Assembly: GCA_035550595.1 (NCBI GenBank)
Contig: DASZOV010000096.1
Coordinates: 62,001 to 126,000, forward strand
Source: CALFMR01 sp035550595
GTDB taxonomy: Bacteria > Acidobacteriota > Vicinamibacteria > Vicinamibacterales > SCN-69-37
Direction of reading: 5' to 3'
DNA length: 64,000 bases
Positions 45,733 through 53,673 of the stretch are shown piece by piece. The notes under the pieces were generated by a model. The model was not told the origin of the DNA and searched no databases. It worked only from the letters and a program-made list of their open reading frames with translations. Both the position numbers and the translations under genes were made by a program. Position 1 is the first letter of the stretch. The number at the start of each line of letters is the position of its first letter.

Positions 45733-46114
45733 AAAAGTTGACACCGCGAGGCCCCGAACGAAGTGAGGGCGCCGAAGCGCGTAGCGCGGGGGTGGGGCCC
45801 CAGCGCCACTGCAAAGAAGATGACTCGCGCGAAGACGCGAAGGGAAACAACAACTAAACAAAGTTGACACCGCGAGCCCCCGAGCGCAGCGAGGGTGGCG
45901 AAGCGCGTAGCGCTGGGGGTGGGGCCCCAGCGCATTGCAAAGAAGATGACTTGCGAGCGCAGCGAGGGCGCCGAAGCGCGTAGCGAGGTGGGGCCCCAGC
46001 GCATTGAAAAGAAAGTCCGCGAAGCCCGCGACGCAGGAGCGGCGCTGAGCGGGGCGTTGGGGGTGGGGCCCCAACGCCAACTAAATAAAGATGACTCGCG
46101 CGAAGACGCGAAGG
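45733..46114 (-). repeat. Cluster of four GGGGCCCC-core repeats, copy F
   Basis: Four tandem, unequal copies occupy most of the 460-base gap between the NYN and ankyrin genes. Each has parts of GTTGACACCGCGAG, CGAGGGCGCCGAAGCGCG, the core GTGGGGCCCC and AAGAAGATGACT. Perfect hairpins occur at 45910-45933 (arms GCGCTGGGG/CCCCAGCGC) and 46054-46077 (arms GCGTTGGGG/CCCCAACGC); the other two cores (near 45790 and 45988) are imperfect. One copy includes the TCCGCGAAGCCCGCGAC module seen in copies C and E. CGCGCGAAGACGCGAAGGG recurs at both ends. Confidence 0.75.
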
Positions 46115-46119
46115 GTGCG

Positions 46120-47700
46120 TCAGCCCTGCCGCGCTGCGTCCCGCCGCAGTTGGGCCAGGTCCTCGATCGTGCGTTCGACGTCGGGCGCGCCGGCGGGCGG
46201 GATCCAGTCCAGGGGCGATCCGGCGGCGATGAGCAGGCGGGCCACTTCGACGTGATCGGCGCCGGACGGCGCGTGCCGGCGGCCTTCGACGGCCCAGACG
46301 AGCGGCGTGGCCGCGAACATGCCGTCGCGTGCGCTGACGTCCGCGCCCGCGGCGAGGAGCACGCGGACGGCATCGACGCGGCCGTCCATCGCGGCGCGCT
46401 GCAGCGGCGTCACCTGATCCTTGTCTCTCGCATCGACGTGGAAGCCGCACGCGATCATCGCCTCGATCGCGCGCGCGTCGCCGGCTTCGGCCGCGCGGTG
46501 CAGCATCAGATGATGATCGGGTCGAAGCTCCTCCCGGAGCTCGGGCTGCGCGGCCAGCATCGTCTCGGCGCTTGCACGATCGCCACGCGCGCACGCGGCG
46601 GCGAGGCGGTCGACCGGCGACAGCTCGTCGACGGCACCGTGCGCGAGGAGCCATTCGCCGATGTCGTGGTGACCGTTGAGCTCGGCGATCGTGTGTGGCG
46701 TCGCGCCATCGGCCCGGCGTCGCGAGACGTCCGCGCCATGTGAGACGAGGCGCTCGATCATGGCCACGTCCCATCGCCGCGCGGCGACGTGCAGTGGCGC
46801 CTCGCCGGCATCGCCCCACGCGAGGTTCGGATCCGCGCCGTGATCGATCAGCCAGTACAGACCGGCGGGTGGCCGCGCCCACTGCAGGATGTGCAGGAGC
46901 GGCGGCACGCCGCCCGGGATGCCGTCGACGTTCGCGCCGTAGCGCAGGAGGAGATCGAGCACGGGCAGATTGCCGCCGCCGCCCGCGATGTGCATCGTGA
47001 CGCCGTCGGTTGGATTCGCGCCGGCGTCGAGCAGCACCTCGGCCAGCGGCAGGTGGCCGATGACGCACGTCGCGCCCCAGAGCGGCGTGCGCGGCAGTTC
47101 CGGATGCCAGTTCCAGTGATATTCGGTGTTCGGATTGGCGCCCCGCGCCGTGAGCGCGCGCGCGATCCGCACGAGGCCGTCGCGCCGTTCGGGCGTGTCG
47201 GCTATCGACGTGTGACAAACGTAGAGCAACGGTTCCCACTCGAGCGGACCGACGATGCGTGTGGCGAGCGACGGCTCGACGCGCAATCGGGACTCGACCG
47301 CATCGGCATCGCCGAGAACCAGCGCCGTCTCGAACGTTGCCGTCGCGATGGCCGGATGCCGGGCGAGCAGGCGATTCGCGCGCGCCGCTGCGCCGCCCGT
47401 GGCCGCGCGCACGAACGCCTCGACGGCGGCGTCGATCGGCAACGTCCGCGCCTCGACTTCGTCGCGGAGCGCCGGCCACGAGTCGAAGCCGTGCTCGCGC
47501 GCGATGACCGACTGCGCGTCGTGCAAGGCGAGATCGTCGGCATCGATCCGGTCGGCCACGGTGCTGGCGAGCGATGGCAGCTCGGCCGCGAATCGGCGCA
47601 GCGCGTCCACGTCGCGCGACTGGGCTGCGCGCAACAACGACTTCGCCTGCTTCTTCAGTTGTTCGAGATTCGGACGGGCGGGCAGATCACGCGATGGCAT
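46120..47700 (-). CDS. Ankyrin-repeat protein
   Basis: GGAGGTCGT precedes ATG 47700; 526 residues. The longer open frame to 47853 is rejected. The N-terminus (PNLEQLKKQAKSLLRAAQSRD) and LHDAQSVIAREHGFDSWPAL are features of a common bacterial ankyrin family. Repeats follow from ~160 to 500: GEAPLHVAARRWDVAMIERL, VTPLQRAAMDGRVDAVRVLL, HHLMLHRAAEAGDARAIEAM. No signal peptide, so it is probably a cytoplasmic protein-binding scaffold. Partner unknown; genes on both sides give no hint. Confidence 0.9.
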   Translation of the reverse strand: MPSRDLPARPNLEQLKKQAKSLLRAAQSRDVDALRRFAAELPSLASTVADRIDADDLALHDAQSVIAREHGFDSWPALRDEVEARTLPIDAAVEAFVRAATGGAAARANRLLARHPAIATATFETALVLGDADAVESRLRVEPSLATRIVGPLEWEPLLYVCHTSIADTPERRDGLVRIARALTARGANPNTEYHWNWHPELPRTPLWGATCVIGHLPLAEVLLDAGANPTDGVTMHIAGGGGNLPVLDLLLRYGANVDGIPGGVPPLLHILQWARPPAGLYWLIDHGADPNLAWGDAGEAPLHVAARRWDVAMIERLVSHGADVSRRRADGATPHTIAELNGHHDIGEWLLAHGAVDELSPVDRLAAACARGDRASAETMLAAQPELREELRPDHHLMLHRAAEAGDARAIEAMIACGFHVDARDKDQVTPLQRAAMDGRVDAVRVLLAAGADVSARDGMFAATPLVWAVEGRRHAPSGADHVEVARLLIAAGSPLDWIPPAGAPDVERTIEDLAQLRRDAARQG

Positions 47701-47854
47701 ACGACCTCCATGCTGAAGCCTGTGGTTCGCAGACAGGCAGCACGGCGGTCCTGGTGCCGTGAATCGTGAAACGTGACAGTGGGCTTGGCCCTTCGCGCGA
47801 ACCCGCGGGCGCCTTGTGTGCGCCGGGGCCCACGATGACACCGCCGTCCGCACG

Positions 47855-47883
47855 TGTCAAATGGCACGCCGTTCGACTAGAGT
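47855..47883 (+). promoter_or_regulatory. Promoter candidate for the single cytochrome c gene
   Basis: TAGAGT (47878-47883) resembles the -10 boxes seen elsewhere here, with TGTCAA (47855-47860) at 17 bases as a weak -35. The AAGAC -35 and TTCAG element of the shared promoters are not present. The remaining divergent gap (47701-47928) shows nothing else recognisable. Confidence 0.4.
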
Positions 47884-47928
47884 GCGTAGGCGCGAGCCCG
47901 TGGCTCGCAGCTTCTTCCCGGAGTTCTC

Positions 47929-48954
47929 GTGCCGTTCACATCTCGTGTCGTCATCTGTGCCGCGCTGACCGGCGCGGTGTCCTTCATGGTGCAACATCAC
48001 GTCGCCGCCGAGCGGGCGCAGGCGCCTGGTCCGAGCCTCGAGGCGCCGTCCGCCAATCAGCGGCCCGACCTGCCGTCGTGGGCCTACGTGCCGGCGCCGC
48101 GCCACCCGCGGCCGGCTGATGATGGCTCGGTGAAGCACGTGCCGGGCAGCACGAAGGGGTACACGCTCGCGCAAATCAACGACCACTACGACGCGCCGGA
48201 CTGGTTTCCCGACGAGCATCCGCCCGCCCCGCGCGTCGTGCTGCACGGGCGCGAGCCCGCGCACCAAGCGTGCGGCGAGTGCCACCTGGCCAACGGGCGC
48301 GGCAAGCCTGACACGGCAGGCCTCAACGGCCTGCCGGCTCCCTACATCGTCCAGCAGCTCGAGGACTTCAAGGCGGGCCGGCGGCACGCGGCCGTGCCGC
48401 ACATGGGCGTCACGGGCATGATTCCGATTGCCGCGGCCGTCACGCCGGCCGACGCCGAGGCCGCAGCGGAGTACTTCGCCAGCGTGAAGCCGGACAAGTG
48501 GATTCGCGTGGTCGAGAGCGAAACGGCGCCGAAAACCGAACCGGTCGGGCACCGGCTCGTCCAGGTTCCTGGCGGCGGCGTCGAGCCGCTCGGCGACCGG
48601 ATCGTCGAACTGCCTGAAAACGAGGCGCTCACCCAGCTCCGCGATCCGAAGTCCGGCTTCGTCGCCTACGTGCCGGTCGGCAGCCTGCGACGCGGCGAAC
48701 GGCTCGTGAAGCTCGGCGGCAACGGCAAGACGACCCCGTGTACGACGTGTCACGGGATGGATCTGCGCGGCCTCGGCACGCTCGTGCCGCCCATCGCGGG
48801 CCGGTCGCCGAGCTACCTCGCGCGGCAGATCTATGACATCCAGGCGGGCGCGCGCGACGGCGCGAACGCGCCGCTCATGCGCGGGCCGGTCGCCAACCTG
48901 ACCGATCGGGACATCATCGACATCACCGCGTATCTCGCGTCGCTGCCGCAATAG
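47929..48954 (+). CDS. Secreted diheme cytochrome c
   Basis: GTG 47929 follows GGAG by 5 bases; 341 residues with a signal peptide (VVICAALTGAVSFMVQH). Two heme c sites, CGECH at 115-119 and CTTCH at 271-275, each start a cytochrome c-like domain (GLNGLPAPYIVQQLEDFKAG; VPPIAGRSPSYLARQIYDI). This resembles tandem class I cytochromes c (c4/c553-like) that shuttle electrons in the periplasm. There is no neighbouring oxidase or dehydrogenase, so the partner is unknown; the two PQQ/propeller loci in the window are possible donors. Confidence 0.92.
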   Translation: MPFTSRVVICAALTGAVSFMVQHHVAAERAQAPGPSLEAPSANQRPDLPSWAYVPAPRHPRPADDGSVKHVPGSTKGYTLAQINDHYDAPDWFPDEHPPAPRVVLHGREPAHQACGECHLANGRGKPDTAGLNGLPAPYIVQQLEDFKAGRRHAAVPHMGVTGMIPIAAAVTPADAEAAAEYFASVKPDKWIRVVESETAPKTEPVGHRLVQVPGGGVEPLGDRIVELPENEALTQLRDPKSGFVAYVPVGSLRRGERLVKLGGNGKTTPCTTCHGMDLRGLGTLVPPIAGRSPSYLARQIYDIQAGARDGANAPLMRGPVANLTDRDIIDITAYLASLPQ

Positions 48955-49001
48955 GCCGCCGCTCCGGGCGCGTGGCGCGACCGCGTGGGAGGAGACGGAT
49001 T

Positions 49002-49421
49002 ATGGGCTGGATGTTCTACGCGTTCGTGTCGGCCGGGGCCGCGGCCTTGACGGCCATCCTGGCGAAGGTCGGCGTCGAGGGCGTGCCGTCGAATCTCGCG
49101 ACGGCCGTGCGCACCGTCGTCATCGCGATCTTCGCCTGGGCGATCGCGATTGCCGGCGGGCAGCATCGCGCGCTCGCCGATCTGCCGCGGCGGTCGCTGT
49201 GGTTTCTCGTCCTGTCGGGCGTGGCGACCGGCGTCTCGTGGCTCGCATACTTCCGCGCGCTGCAGCTCGCGCCGGCCTCGCGCGTCGCGCCGATCGACAA
49301 GCTGAGCCTGCCGCTGACCGTCGTGCTCGCCGCGCTGTTGCTCGGCGAAGCGGTCGGCTGGCGGCTGGGGATTGGCGTCGCGCTCATGACCGTTGGCGCG
49401 CTCCTGACGATTGGCGCATGA
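49002..49421 (+). CDS. Small EamA-family membrane protein (half-size DMT transporter)
   Basis: GGGAGGAG precedes ATG 49002; 139 residues. Four to five membrane helices: MFYAFVSAGAAALTAILAKV, TVVIAIFAWAIAIAG, LWFLVLSGVATGVSWLAYF and LPLTVVLAALLLGEAVGWRLGIGVALM in part. ALQLAPASRVAPIDKLSLPL is the typical end of an EamA unit. Full EamA transporters have two such units; this single one would need to dimerise, as small multidrug-resistance relatives do. Substrate unknown. It starts 47 bases after the cytochrome gene and may be cotranscribed. Confidence 0.9.
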   Translation: MGWMFYAFVSAGAAALTAILAKVGVEGVPSNLATAVRTVVIAIFAWAIAIAGGQHRALADLPRRSLWFLVLSGVATGVSWLAYFRALQLAPASRVAPIDKLSLPLTVVLAALLLGEAVGWRLGIGVALMTVGALLTIGA

Positions 49422-49468
49422 GCGCCGGTGGCGCGGCCGGCCGCGGCGTCCCCGCGAGCGGCGCCGCG

Positions 49469-50281
49469 TCACGCTTCGACCAGATGCGTCGGTCGCGCGT
49501 TCTCGCGTGGCGACGCGTACGCATAGGCGTAGAAGATCGTCTTCGGCCCGCCGTCGATCAGGTAGCCGGTCGTCCGGTCGTTGCCGTTGTCGAGCCGGTA
49601 GCGCACGTGCTCGAAGTCCATGGCGAACCACAGCTTCAGGACGCCGCCGCGCGTCATGGCGAGCAGACGCTGGAGCGGGCTCGTCATCGACGCGTCCGTC
49701 TTGTCGGGCGTCGACGAGAACGTGCCGGACACGGGCGGCGCGAGCCAGCCGACGTCGAAGCTGTCGCCGCCGGGTCCGATGAACGTGTTGAACGTGAAGT
49801 GTCCGGCGCCCTCGAGGAAGACCGGCGCGGCGGGGAAGAGTGACGGCACGCCGGTGAGCATCCACCGCCAGTCGAGCGATCCGTCGACGAACACTTTGCG
49901 ATCGCTGTGGTTCGGCATGCTGAGGCTCGACCACTCGTAGAACTGCCAGTCGAAGCCGAGGCTCGCCCAGAGCACCGTGCGTCCGGCTTCGGGCGCGGGC
50001 ACGTCCCAGCGGAATCCTGGCAGCCCGTCGGCCGCGTTTCGCAGGATCGGGCCGCGCGCGGCAACGCCGGACTCGACCGACAGCAGGCCGCGCGTCGCGC
50101 CGGTGGCCACGGCGGCCGGCCAGAGCTTCTGCAGTTGTGTGGCGGTCGGTCGAGCGGGTACGCGGATCGCCTGCGCCAAGGCAGCCGGACGCGAGGCCGA
50201 CGCCTCATCGCGCGTCGTGGGCTTCGGCGCGGCAGCAGAGCGAGACACGGAACGAGCGCGGGAGGTGCGTGTCGGCGGCAT
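49469..50281 (-). CDS. Protein of unknown function
   Basis: 270 residues from ATG 50281. I do not recognise a family. The first ~55 residues are low-complexity, Arg/Ala/Pro-rich. The rest is aromatic-rich and predicted mainly beta: LWASLGFDWQFYEWSSLSM, SLDWRWMLTGVPSLFP, GHFTFNTFIGPGGDSFDVGW, LKLWFAMDFEHVRYRLD, TIFYAYAYASPRENARP. No signal peptide or membrane segment is obvious. It runs convergent with the EamA gene; the 47-base gap between them is GC-rich with a short inverted repeat. Its upstream region holds a strongly folding segment (50337-50470) that would be part of its leader if transcribed. Confidence 0.7.
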   Translation of the reverse strand: MPPTRTSRARSVSRSAAAPKPTTRDEASASRPAALAQAIRVPARPTATQLQKLWPAAVATGATRGLLSVESGVAARGPILRNAADGLPGFRWDVPAPEAGRTVLWASLGFDWQFYEWSSLSMPNHSDRKVFVDGSLDWRWMLTGVPSLFPAAPVFLEGAGHFTFNTFIGPGGDSFDVGWLAPPVSGTFSSTPDKTDASMTSPLQRLLAMTRGGVLKLWFAMDFEHVRYRLDNGNDRTTGYLIDGGPKTIFYAYAYASPRENARPTHLVEA

Positions 50282-50336
50282 GAGGGGACGACTCCATCGG
50301 GCGCGGCCGCCGGAGGGAGCGCCGGGCGCGCGGTGC

Positions 50337-50470
50337 GGACCGGGCGATCTGACTCCACTCGGGCCGTCGGGCGCAAGGAGCGACCGCCCGAGTCCGCGCG
50401 TGCGTCCCTTCGGAGCCCTGGGCCTTCAGGCCCAGGGAGAACCGCGTCCGACCCGACGCGCACCCGGTCC
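50337..50470. other. Nested inverted repeats: possible structured RNA or leader
   Basis: GGACCGGG (50337-50344) pairs perfectly with CCCGGTCC (50463-50470). Inside lie ACTCGGGC/GCCCGAGT (50357-50364 with 50386-50393) and a perfect 10-bp hairpin, CCCTGGGCCT/AGGCCCAGGG (50416-50437). The result is a closed, cloverleaf-like fold of about 134 bases. It sits upstream of the unknown gene (minus strand) and just before the sulfatase promoter (plus strand). No known RNA class was recognised, and GC-rich DNA folds easily. Confidence 0.35.
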
Positions 50471-50477
50471 GTGAGCG

Positions 50478-50579
50478 TTTTCAGAAGTTCCTCTCGCGAA
50501 ATTCAGAACCTCAACAGCCGATCGCCAAGCCTTTTCGAGACGGCCGGTGTAGAGTGCGGCGCGGTTGGCCCGTGCGGGC
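50478..50579 (+). promoter_or_regulatory. Shared operator/promoter/leader element, copy 4 (first sulfatase operon)
   Basis: TTTTCAGAAGTTC (50478-50490) and TTCAGAACC (50502-50510), then CCGATCGCC leading into the -35-like AAGCCT (50527-50532), 17 bases, TAGAGT (50550-50555). A short GCCC-GTGC-GGGC hairpin (near 50568-50579) stands directly before the ribosome binding site GGAGGAGG. Parts and spacing match the elements at 8901, 11599 and 57757. Confidence 0.6.
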
Positions 50580-50592
50580 GGAGGAGGCGGCA

Positions 50593-52173
50593 ATGCGGAG
50601 GCCGAAATGGGATAGCGCGTACCTCGCGAGGAGAGTCTCCGGCCTGATCCTGGTCCTGCTGATGGCCGTGGGCGTCCGGCTGGCGCATGCGCAGCCGGCG
50701 TCGCCCTCCCGGCCGAACGTGCTGTTCATCGTCTCGGACGACCTGAATGATGACATCGGCGCCTGGGGCCACCCGATCGTCCAGACGCCAAACCTCGACC
50801 ACTTGGCCGCGCGCGGCGTGCGGTTCCTCCGCGCGTACACGCAGTACGCGCTCTGCAACCCGAGCCGCGCGTCGTTCATGACCGGGCTGCGGCCCGACAC
50901 GACCGGCGTCTACGATCTGCGCACCCACTTCCGGACGAACGTGCCGGACGTCGTCACGCTGCCGCAGATGTTCCGCCACGCCGGCTATTTCGCGGCGCGC
51001 GTCGGCAAGATCTATCACTACGGCGTGCCGTCGGATATCGGCACGAGCGGACTCGACGACCCGGCGTCCTGGGACGTGGTCGTCAACCCGCACGGCGTGG
51101 ACAAAGACGAAGAGGAGCCGCGGCTGACCTTCGCGGGGCCCTCGCGCGCGCTCGGTTCCTCGCTTTCATACTACGCCTCGCCGGCACCCGACGAGGCGCA
51201 CACCGACGGCAAGGTGGCGACCGAGGCGATCCGGCTCCTCGAGCAGCACAAGGACGCGCCGTTCTTCCTGGCCGTCGGCTTCTATCGCCCACATTGTCCG
51301 TACATCGCGCCGCAGAAGTACTTCGACCTGTATCCGTCGCTCGACGACATCCCGGTCGCCGAGTACTCCGACTTGCTCCTGCGCGAGTCGCCGACGGCCT
51401 TGCACGGCATCGTCTGGGACGTCCCCGAGCAGGAGCAGCGGGAAGCCATCCGCGCCTACTATGCGGCGATCAGCTTTATGGACGCGCAGGTTGGCCGCGT
51501 GCTCGGCGCGCTCGATCGTCTCGGACTCGCCGACAACACCGTCGTCGTCTTCATGAGCGACCACGGCTATCACCTCGGCGATCACGGCGGCCTGTGGATG
51601 AAGCAGAGCTTGTTCGAGCGTTCGACGCGCACGCCCGTGATCGTCGCCGGGCCTGCCGTCGCCGCCAAGGGGCAGGCGTCTCGCCGCATCGTCGAGCTAC
51701 TCGACATCTATCCGACGCTCGCCGCGCTCACCGGCGTGACGCCGCCGGCGGGCTTGCAGGGACGTTCACTCGCGCCGCTCCTTCGCGATCCGAACACCGC
51801 ATGGAACTTCGGCGCGTTGAGCGAAGTGCGGCGTCCGCTTGCGTCCCAGAGTGGCCGAGCCGCGGCCGGCGCCAGACAAGGCGCGCCAGCGACATCGGCG
51901 GCGGCCGGCCGTCGCGGCGGAACCGGCCGCGGTCGAGGCGCGGTCGCGGTCGACCAGGGCTACAGCCTGCGCACGGAGCTGTATCGGTACATCGAGTGGA
52001 ACGATCGGGCTGGCGGAGAAGAGCTGTTCGACGAGATCAACGATCCCGGCGAGGTGCGGAACCTCGCGGGCGAAACGTTCTATACCGACGTGCTCCAGCG
52101 GATGCGTGGGCTCATGGCGGAGGCGCGCGCGTCGACGCCGGCACGCGCGACCGCTCGGGGGACTCGGCCATGA
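50593..52173 (+). CDS. Secreted sulfatase, iduronate-2-sulfatase-like
   Basis: GAGGAGGCGGCA precedes ATG 50593; 526 residues. Signal peptide: RVSGLILVLLMAVGVRLAHA. Metal-binding start NVLFIVSDDLNDDIGAWGH; formylglycine motif CNPSR at 88-92 within CNPSRASFMTGLRPDTTGVY; later VFMSDHGYHLGDHG, a metal-site motif. This fits type I sulfatases near the iduronate-2-sulfatase branch, which hydrolyse sulfate esters from sugars. A low-complexity Gly/Arg/Ala insert lies at ~415-455. Its stop overlaps the start of a sulfatase-maturation enzyme, which would convert Cys88 to formylglycine. Confidence 0.93.
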   Translation: MRRPKWDSAYLARRVSGLILVLLMAVGVRLAHAQPASPSRPNVLFIVSDDLNDDIGAWGHPIVQTPNLDHLAARGVRFLRAYTQYALCNPSRASFMTGLRPDTTGVYDLRTHFRTNVPDVVTLPQMFRHAGYFAARVGKIYHYGVPSDIGTSGLDDPASWDVVVNPHGVDKDEEEPRLTFAGPSRALGSSLSYYASPAPDEAHTDGKVATEAIRLLEQHKDAPFFLAVGFYRPHCPYIAPQKYFDLYPSLDDIPVAEYSDLLLRESPTALHGIVWDVPEQEQREAIRAYYAAISFMDAQVGRVLGALDRLGLADNTVVVFMSDHGYHLGDHGGLWMKQSLFERSTRTPVIVAGPAVAAKGQASRRIVELLDIYPTLAALTGVTPPAGLQGRSLAPLLRDPNTAWNFGALSEVRRPLASQSGRAAAGARQGAPATSAAAGRRGGTGRGRGAVAVDQGYSLRTELYRYIEWNDRAGGEELFDEINDPGEVRNLAGETFYTDVLQRMRGLMAEARASTPARATARGTRP

Positions 52174-53543
52174 CGCCGCACATGGATCGATCGGACGATC
52201 GCGCGTCCAACCCAGCCGCGTCGGCGCGTGGCGCCCGGCCGGGCGTCCACGTCATGGCCAAGCCGGTCGGCCCGATCTGCAACCTCGACTGCAAGTACTG
52301 CTTCTATCTCGAAAAGGAGCGGCTGTATCCGGGCGCGCCCGCGTGGGCGATGTCCGATGACGTGCTCGAGACGTTCATCCGCCAGTACATCGACGTGAAC
52401 GACGCACCGGTCGTGTCGTTCACCTGGCAAGGCGGAGAGCCGACGCTCCTCGGCGTCGACTATTTCCGCCGCGTGGCCGCGCTGCAGGCGACGTACGCCA
52501 ACGGCAAGACGATCCAGAACGCGTTCCAGACCAACGCCGTGCTCATCGACGACGAGTGGGCGCGATTTTTCAAAGAGCACGACGTCCTCGTCGGCGTGTC
52601 CATCGACGGGCCGCGCGACGTCCACGACGCTTACCGCGTCGACAAGGGCGGCCAGCCGACGTTCGACAAGGTCATGCGGGGGATCGACGTGCTCAACCGG
52701 CACGGCGTCGCCTTCAACACGCTGACGACCGTGCACCGCGTGAGCGCCGAGCACCCACTCGAGGTCTACCGCTTCCTCAAGGCGCATGGCAGCGGCTACA
52801 TGCAGTTCATCCCAATCGTCGAACGAACGTCTCGGTCGGCGACGCGCGACGGGCTGACGCTCGTGTCGCCCGATTTCGACGGCCGCGCCGGCGTGACGCC
52901 CTGGTCGGTCGAGCCGCAGCAGTTCGGCGAGTTCCTCTGCGCGATCTTCGACGAATGGGTTCGGCACGACGTCGGCCGGTACTTCGTCCAGTTGTTCGAC
53001 ATCTGCCTCGAGATGTGGACCGGGCTCGAGGCGAGCCTCTGCGTCTTTCGCCGCACGTGCGGCGGCGCGCTGGCGCTCGAGCACTCCGGGGACCTGTACT
53101 CCTGCGATCACTACGTGTATCCCGAGAACCGGCTCGGCAACATCATGGACGCGCCGCTGGACTCGCTCGCGCGCTCGGCGGCGCAGCAGGCGTTCGGCGA
53201 GGCGAAGGAAGCCGCGCTGCCACGGTACTGCCGCGAGTGCGACGTCCGCTTCGCCTGCAACGGCGAGTGCCCGAAGCATCGGTTCCTGACGACGCCGGAC
53301 GGCGAGCCGGGACTGAACTATCTGTGCGCGGGCTACAAACGATTTTTCCGTCACGTCGATCGACCGATGCGGTTCATGGCTGGCGAGCTCGCGGCTGGCC
53401 GCGCGCCGGCGCACGTGATGCGCTGGATGGCCGAACAGGATCTGCACGCCGCGTTCGCGACCACGGGCCGCAACGATCCGTGTCCGTGCGGCAGCGGCCG
53501 CAAGTACAAACAGTGTCATCTGAGGCCCCAGCCGCCGGCATGA
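52170..53543 (+). CDS. Anaerobic sulfatase-maturating radical SAM enzyme with SEC-C tail
   Basis: ATG 52170 overlaps the sulfatase stop (ATGA); 457 residues. The radical SAM cluster is CNLDCKYC (Cys 37, 41, 44). WQGGEPTLLG and VSIDGPRDVHD are family motifs; the C-terminal SPASM Cys set is visible (CGGALALEHSGDLYSCDHY, CRECDVRFACNGECPKHRF). These enzymes oxidise the active-site Cys or Ser of sulfatases to formylglycine using SAM. An SEC-C zinc motif, NDPCPCGSGRKYKQCH, is appended at the end. With three sulfatases nearby it probably matures all of them in the cytoplasm before export. Confidence 0.95.
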   Translation: MTPHMDRSDDRASNPAASARGARPGVHVMAKPVGPICNLDCKYCFYLEKERLYPGAPAWAMSDDVLETFIRQYIDVNDAPVVSFTWQGGEPTLLGVDYFRRVAALQATYANGKTIQNAFQTNAVLIDDEWARFFKEHDVLVGVSIDGPRDVHDAYRVDKGGQPTFDKVMRGIDVLNRHGVAFNTLTTVHRVSAEHPLEVYRFLKAHGSGYMQFIPIVERTSRSATRDGLTLVSPDFDGRAGVTPWSVEPQQFGEFLCAIFDEWVRHDVGRYFVQLFDICLEMWTGLEASLCVFRRTCGGALALEHSGDLYSCDHYVYPENRLGNIMDAPLDSLARSAAQQAFGEAKEAALPRYCRECDVRFACNGECPKHRFLTTPDGEPGLNYLCAGYKRFFRHVDRPMRFMAGELAAGRAPAHVMRWMAEQDLHAAFATTGRNDPCPCGSGRKYKQCHLRPQPPA

Positions 53544-53570
53544 CGAGCGTGCGCAGGGCGATGAGAGCGA

Positions 53571-53657
53571 GTTCAAAACTTCGAACTTCAAACTTCAAAC
53601 TTCGAAACGGTCGTGGCGCCTTCGGCGCGTCTTTCAGGCTTGAAACACACTTCAAGC
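53571..53657. repeat. AACTTCGAA repeat block and inverted repeat before second sulfatase
   Basis: 53571-53609 consists of TTCAAAACTTCGAAC and further AACTTCAAA/ACTTCGAAA units, related to the block at 37391. A 7-bp inverted repeat, GCTTGAA-ACACAC-TTCAAGC (53638-53657), follows 16 bases before the sulfatase start and overlaps no gene. The gap also includes CAGGAG as ribosome binding site. The inverted repeat could be a regulator site. Confidence 0.5.
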
Positions 53658-53673
53658 ATTCAGGAGTAGACCG

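Noticed and set aside
45660..46373. N-terminal extension of the NYN gene up to 46373
   Set aside because: The extension translates four tandem intergenic repeats and part of the ankyrin gene. ATG 45659 starts the conserved protein.
47855..47883. Sixth copy of the shared promoter before the 47929 cytochrome c gene
   Set aside because: Only the TAGAGT -10 matches. The AAGAC -35 and the TTCAG elements are missing.
53631..53665. Shared operator before the second sulfatase
   Set aside because: TTCAGG occurs twice and an inverted repeat is present, but no CCGA, AAGAC or TAGANT follow at the right spacing.
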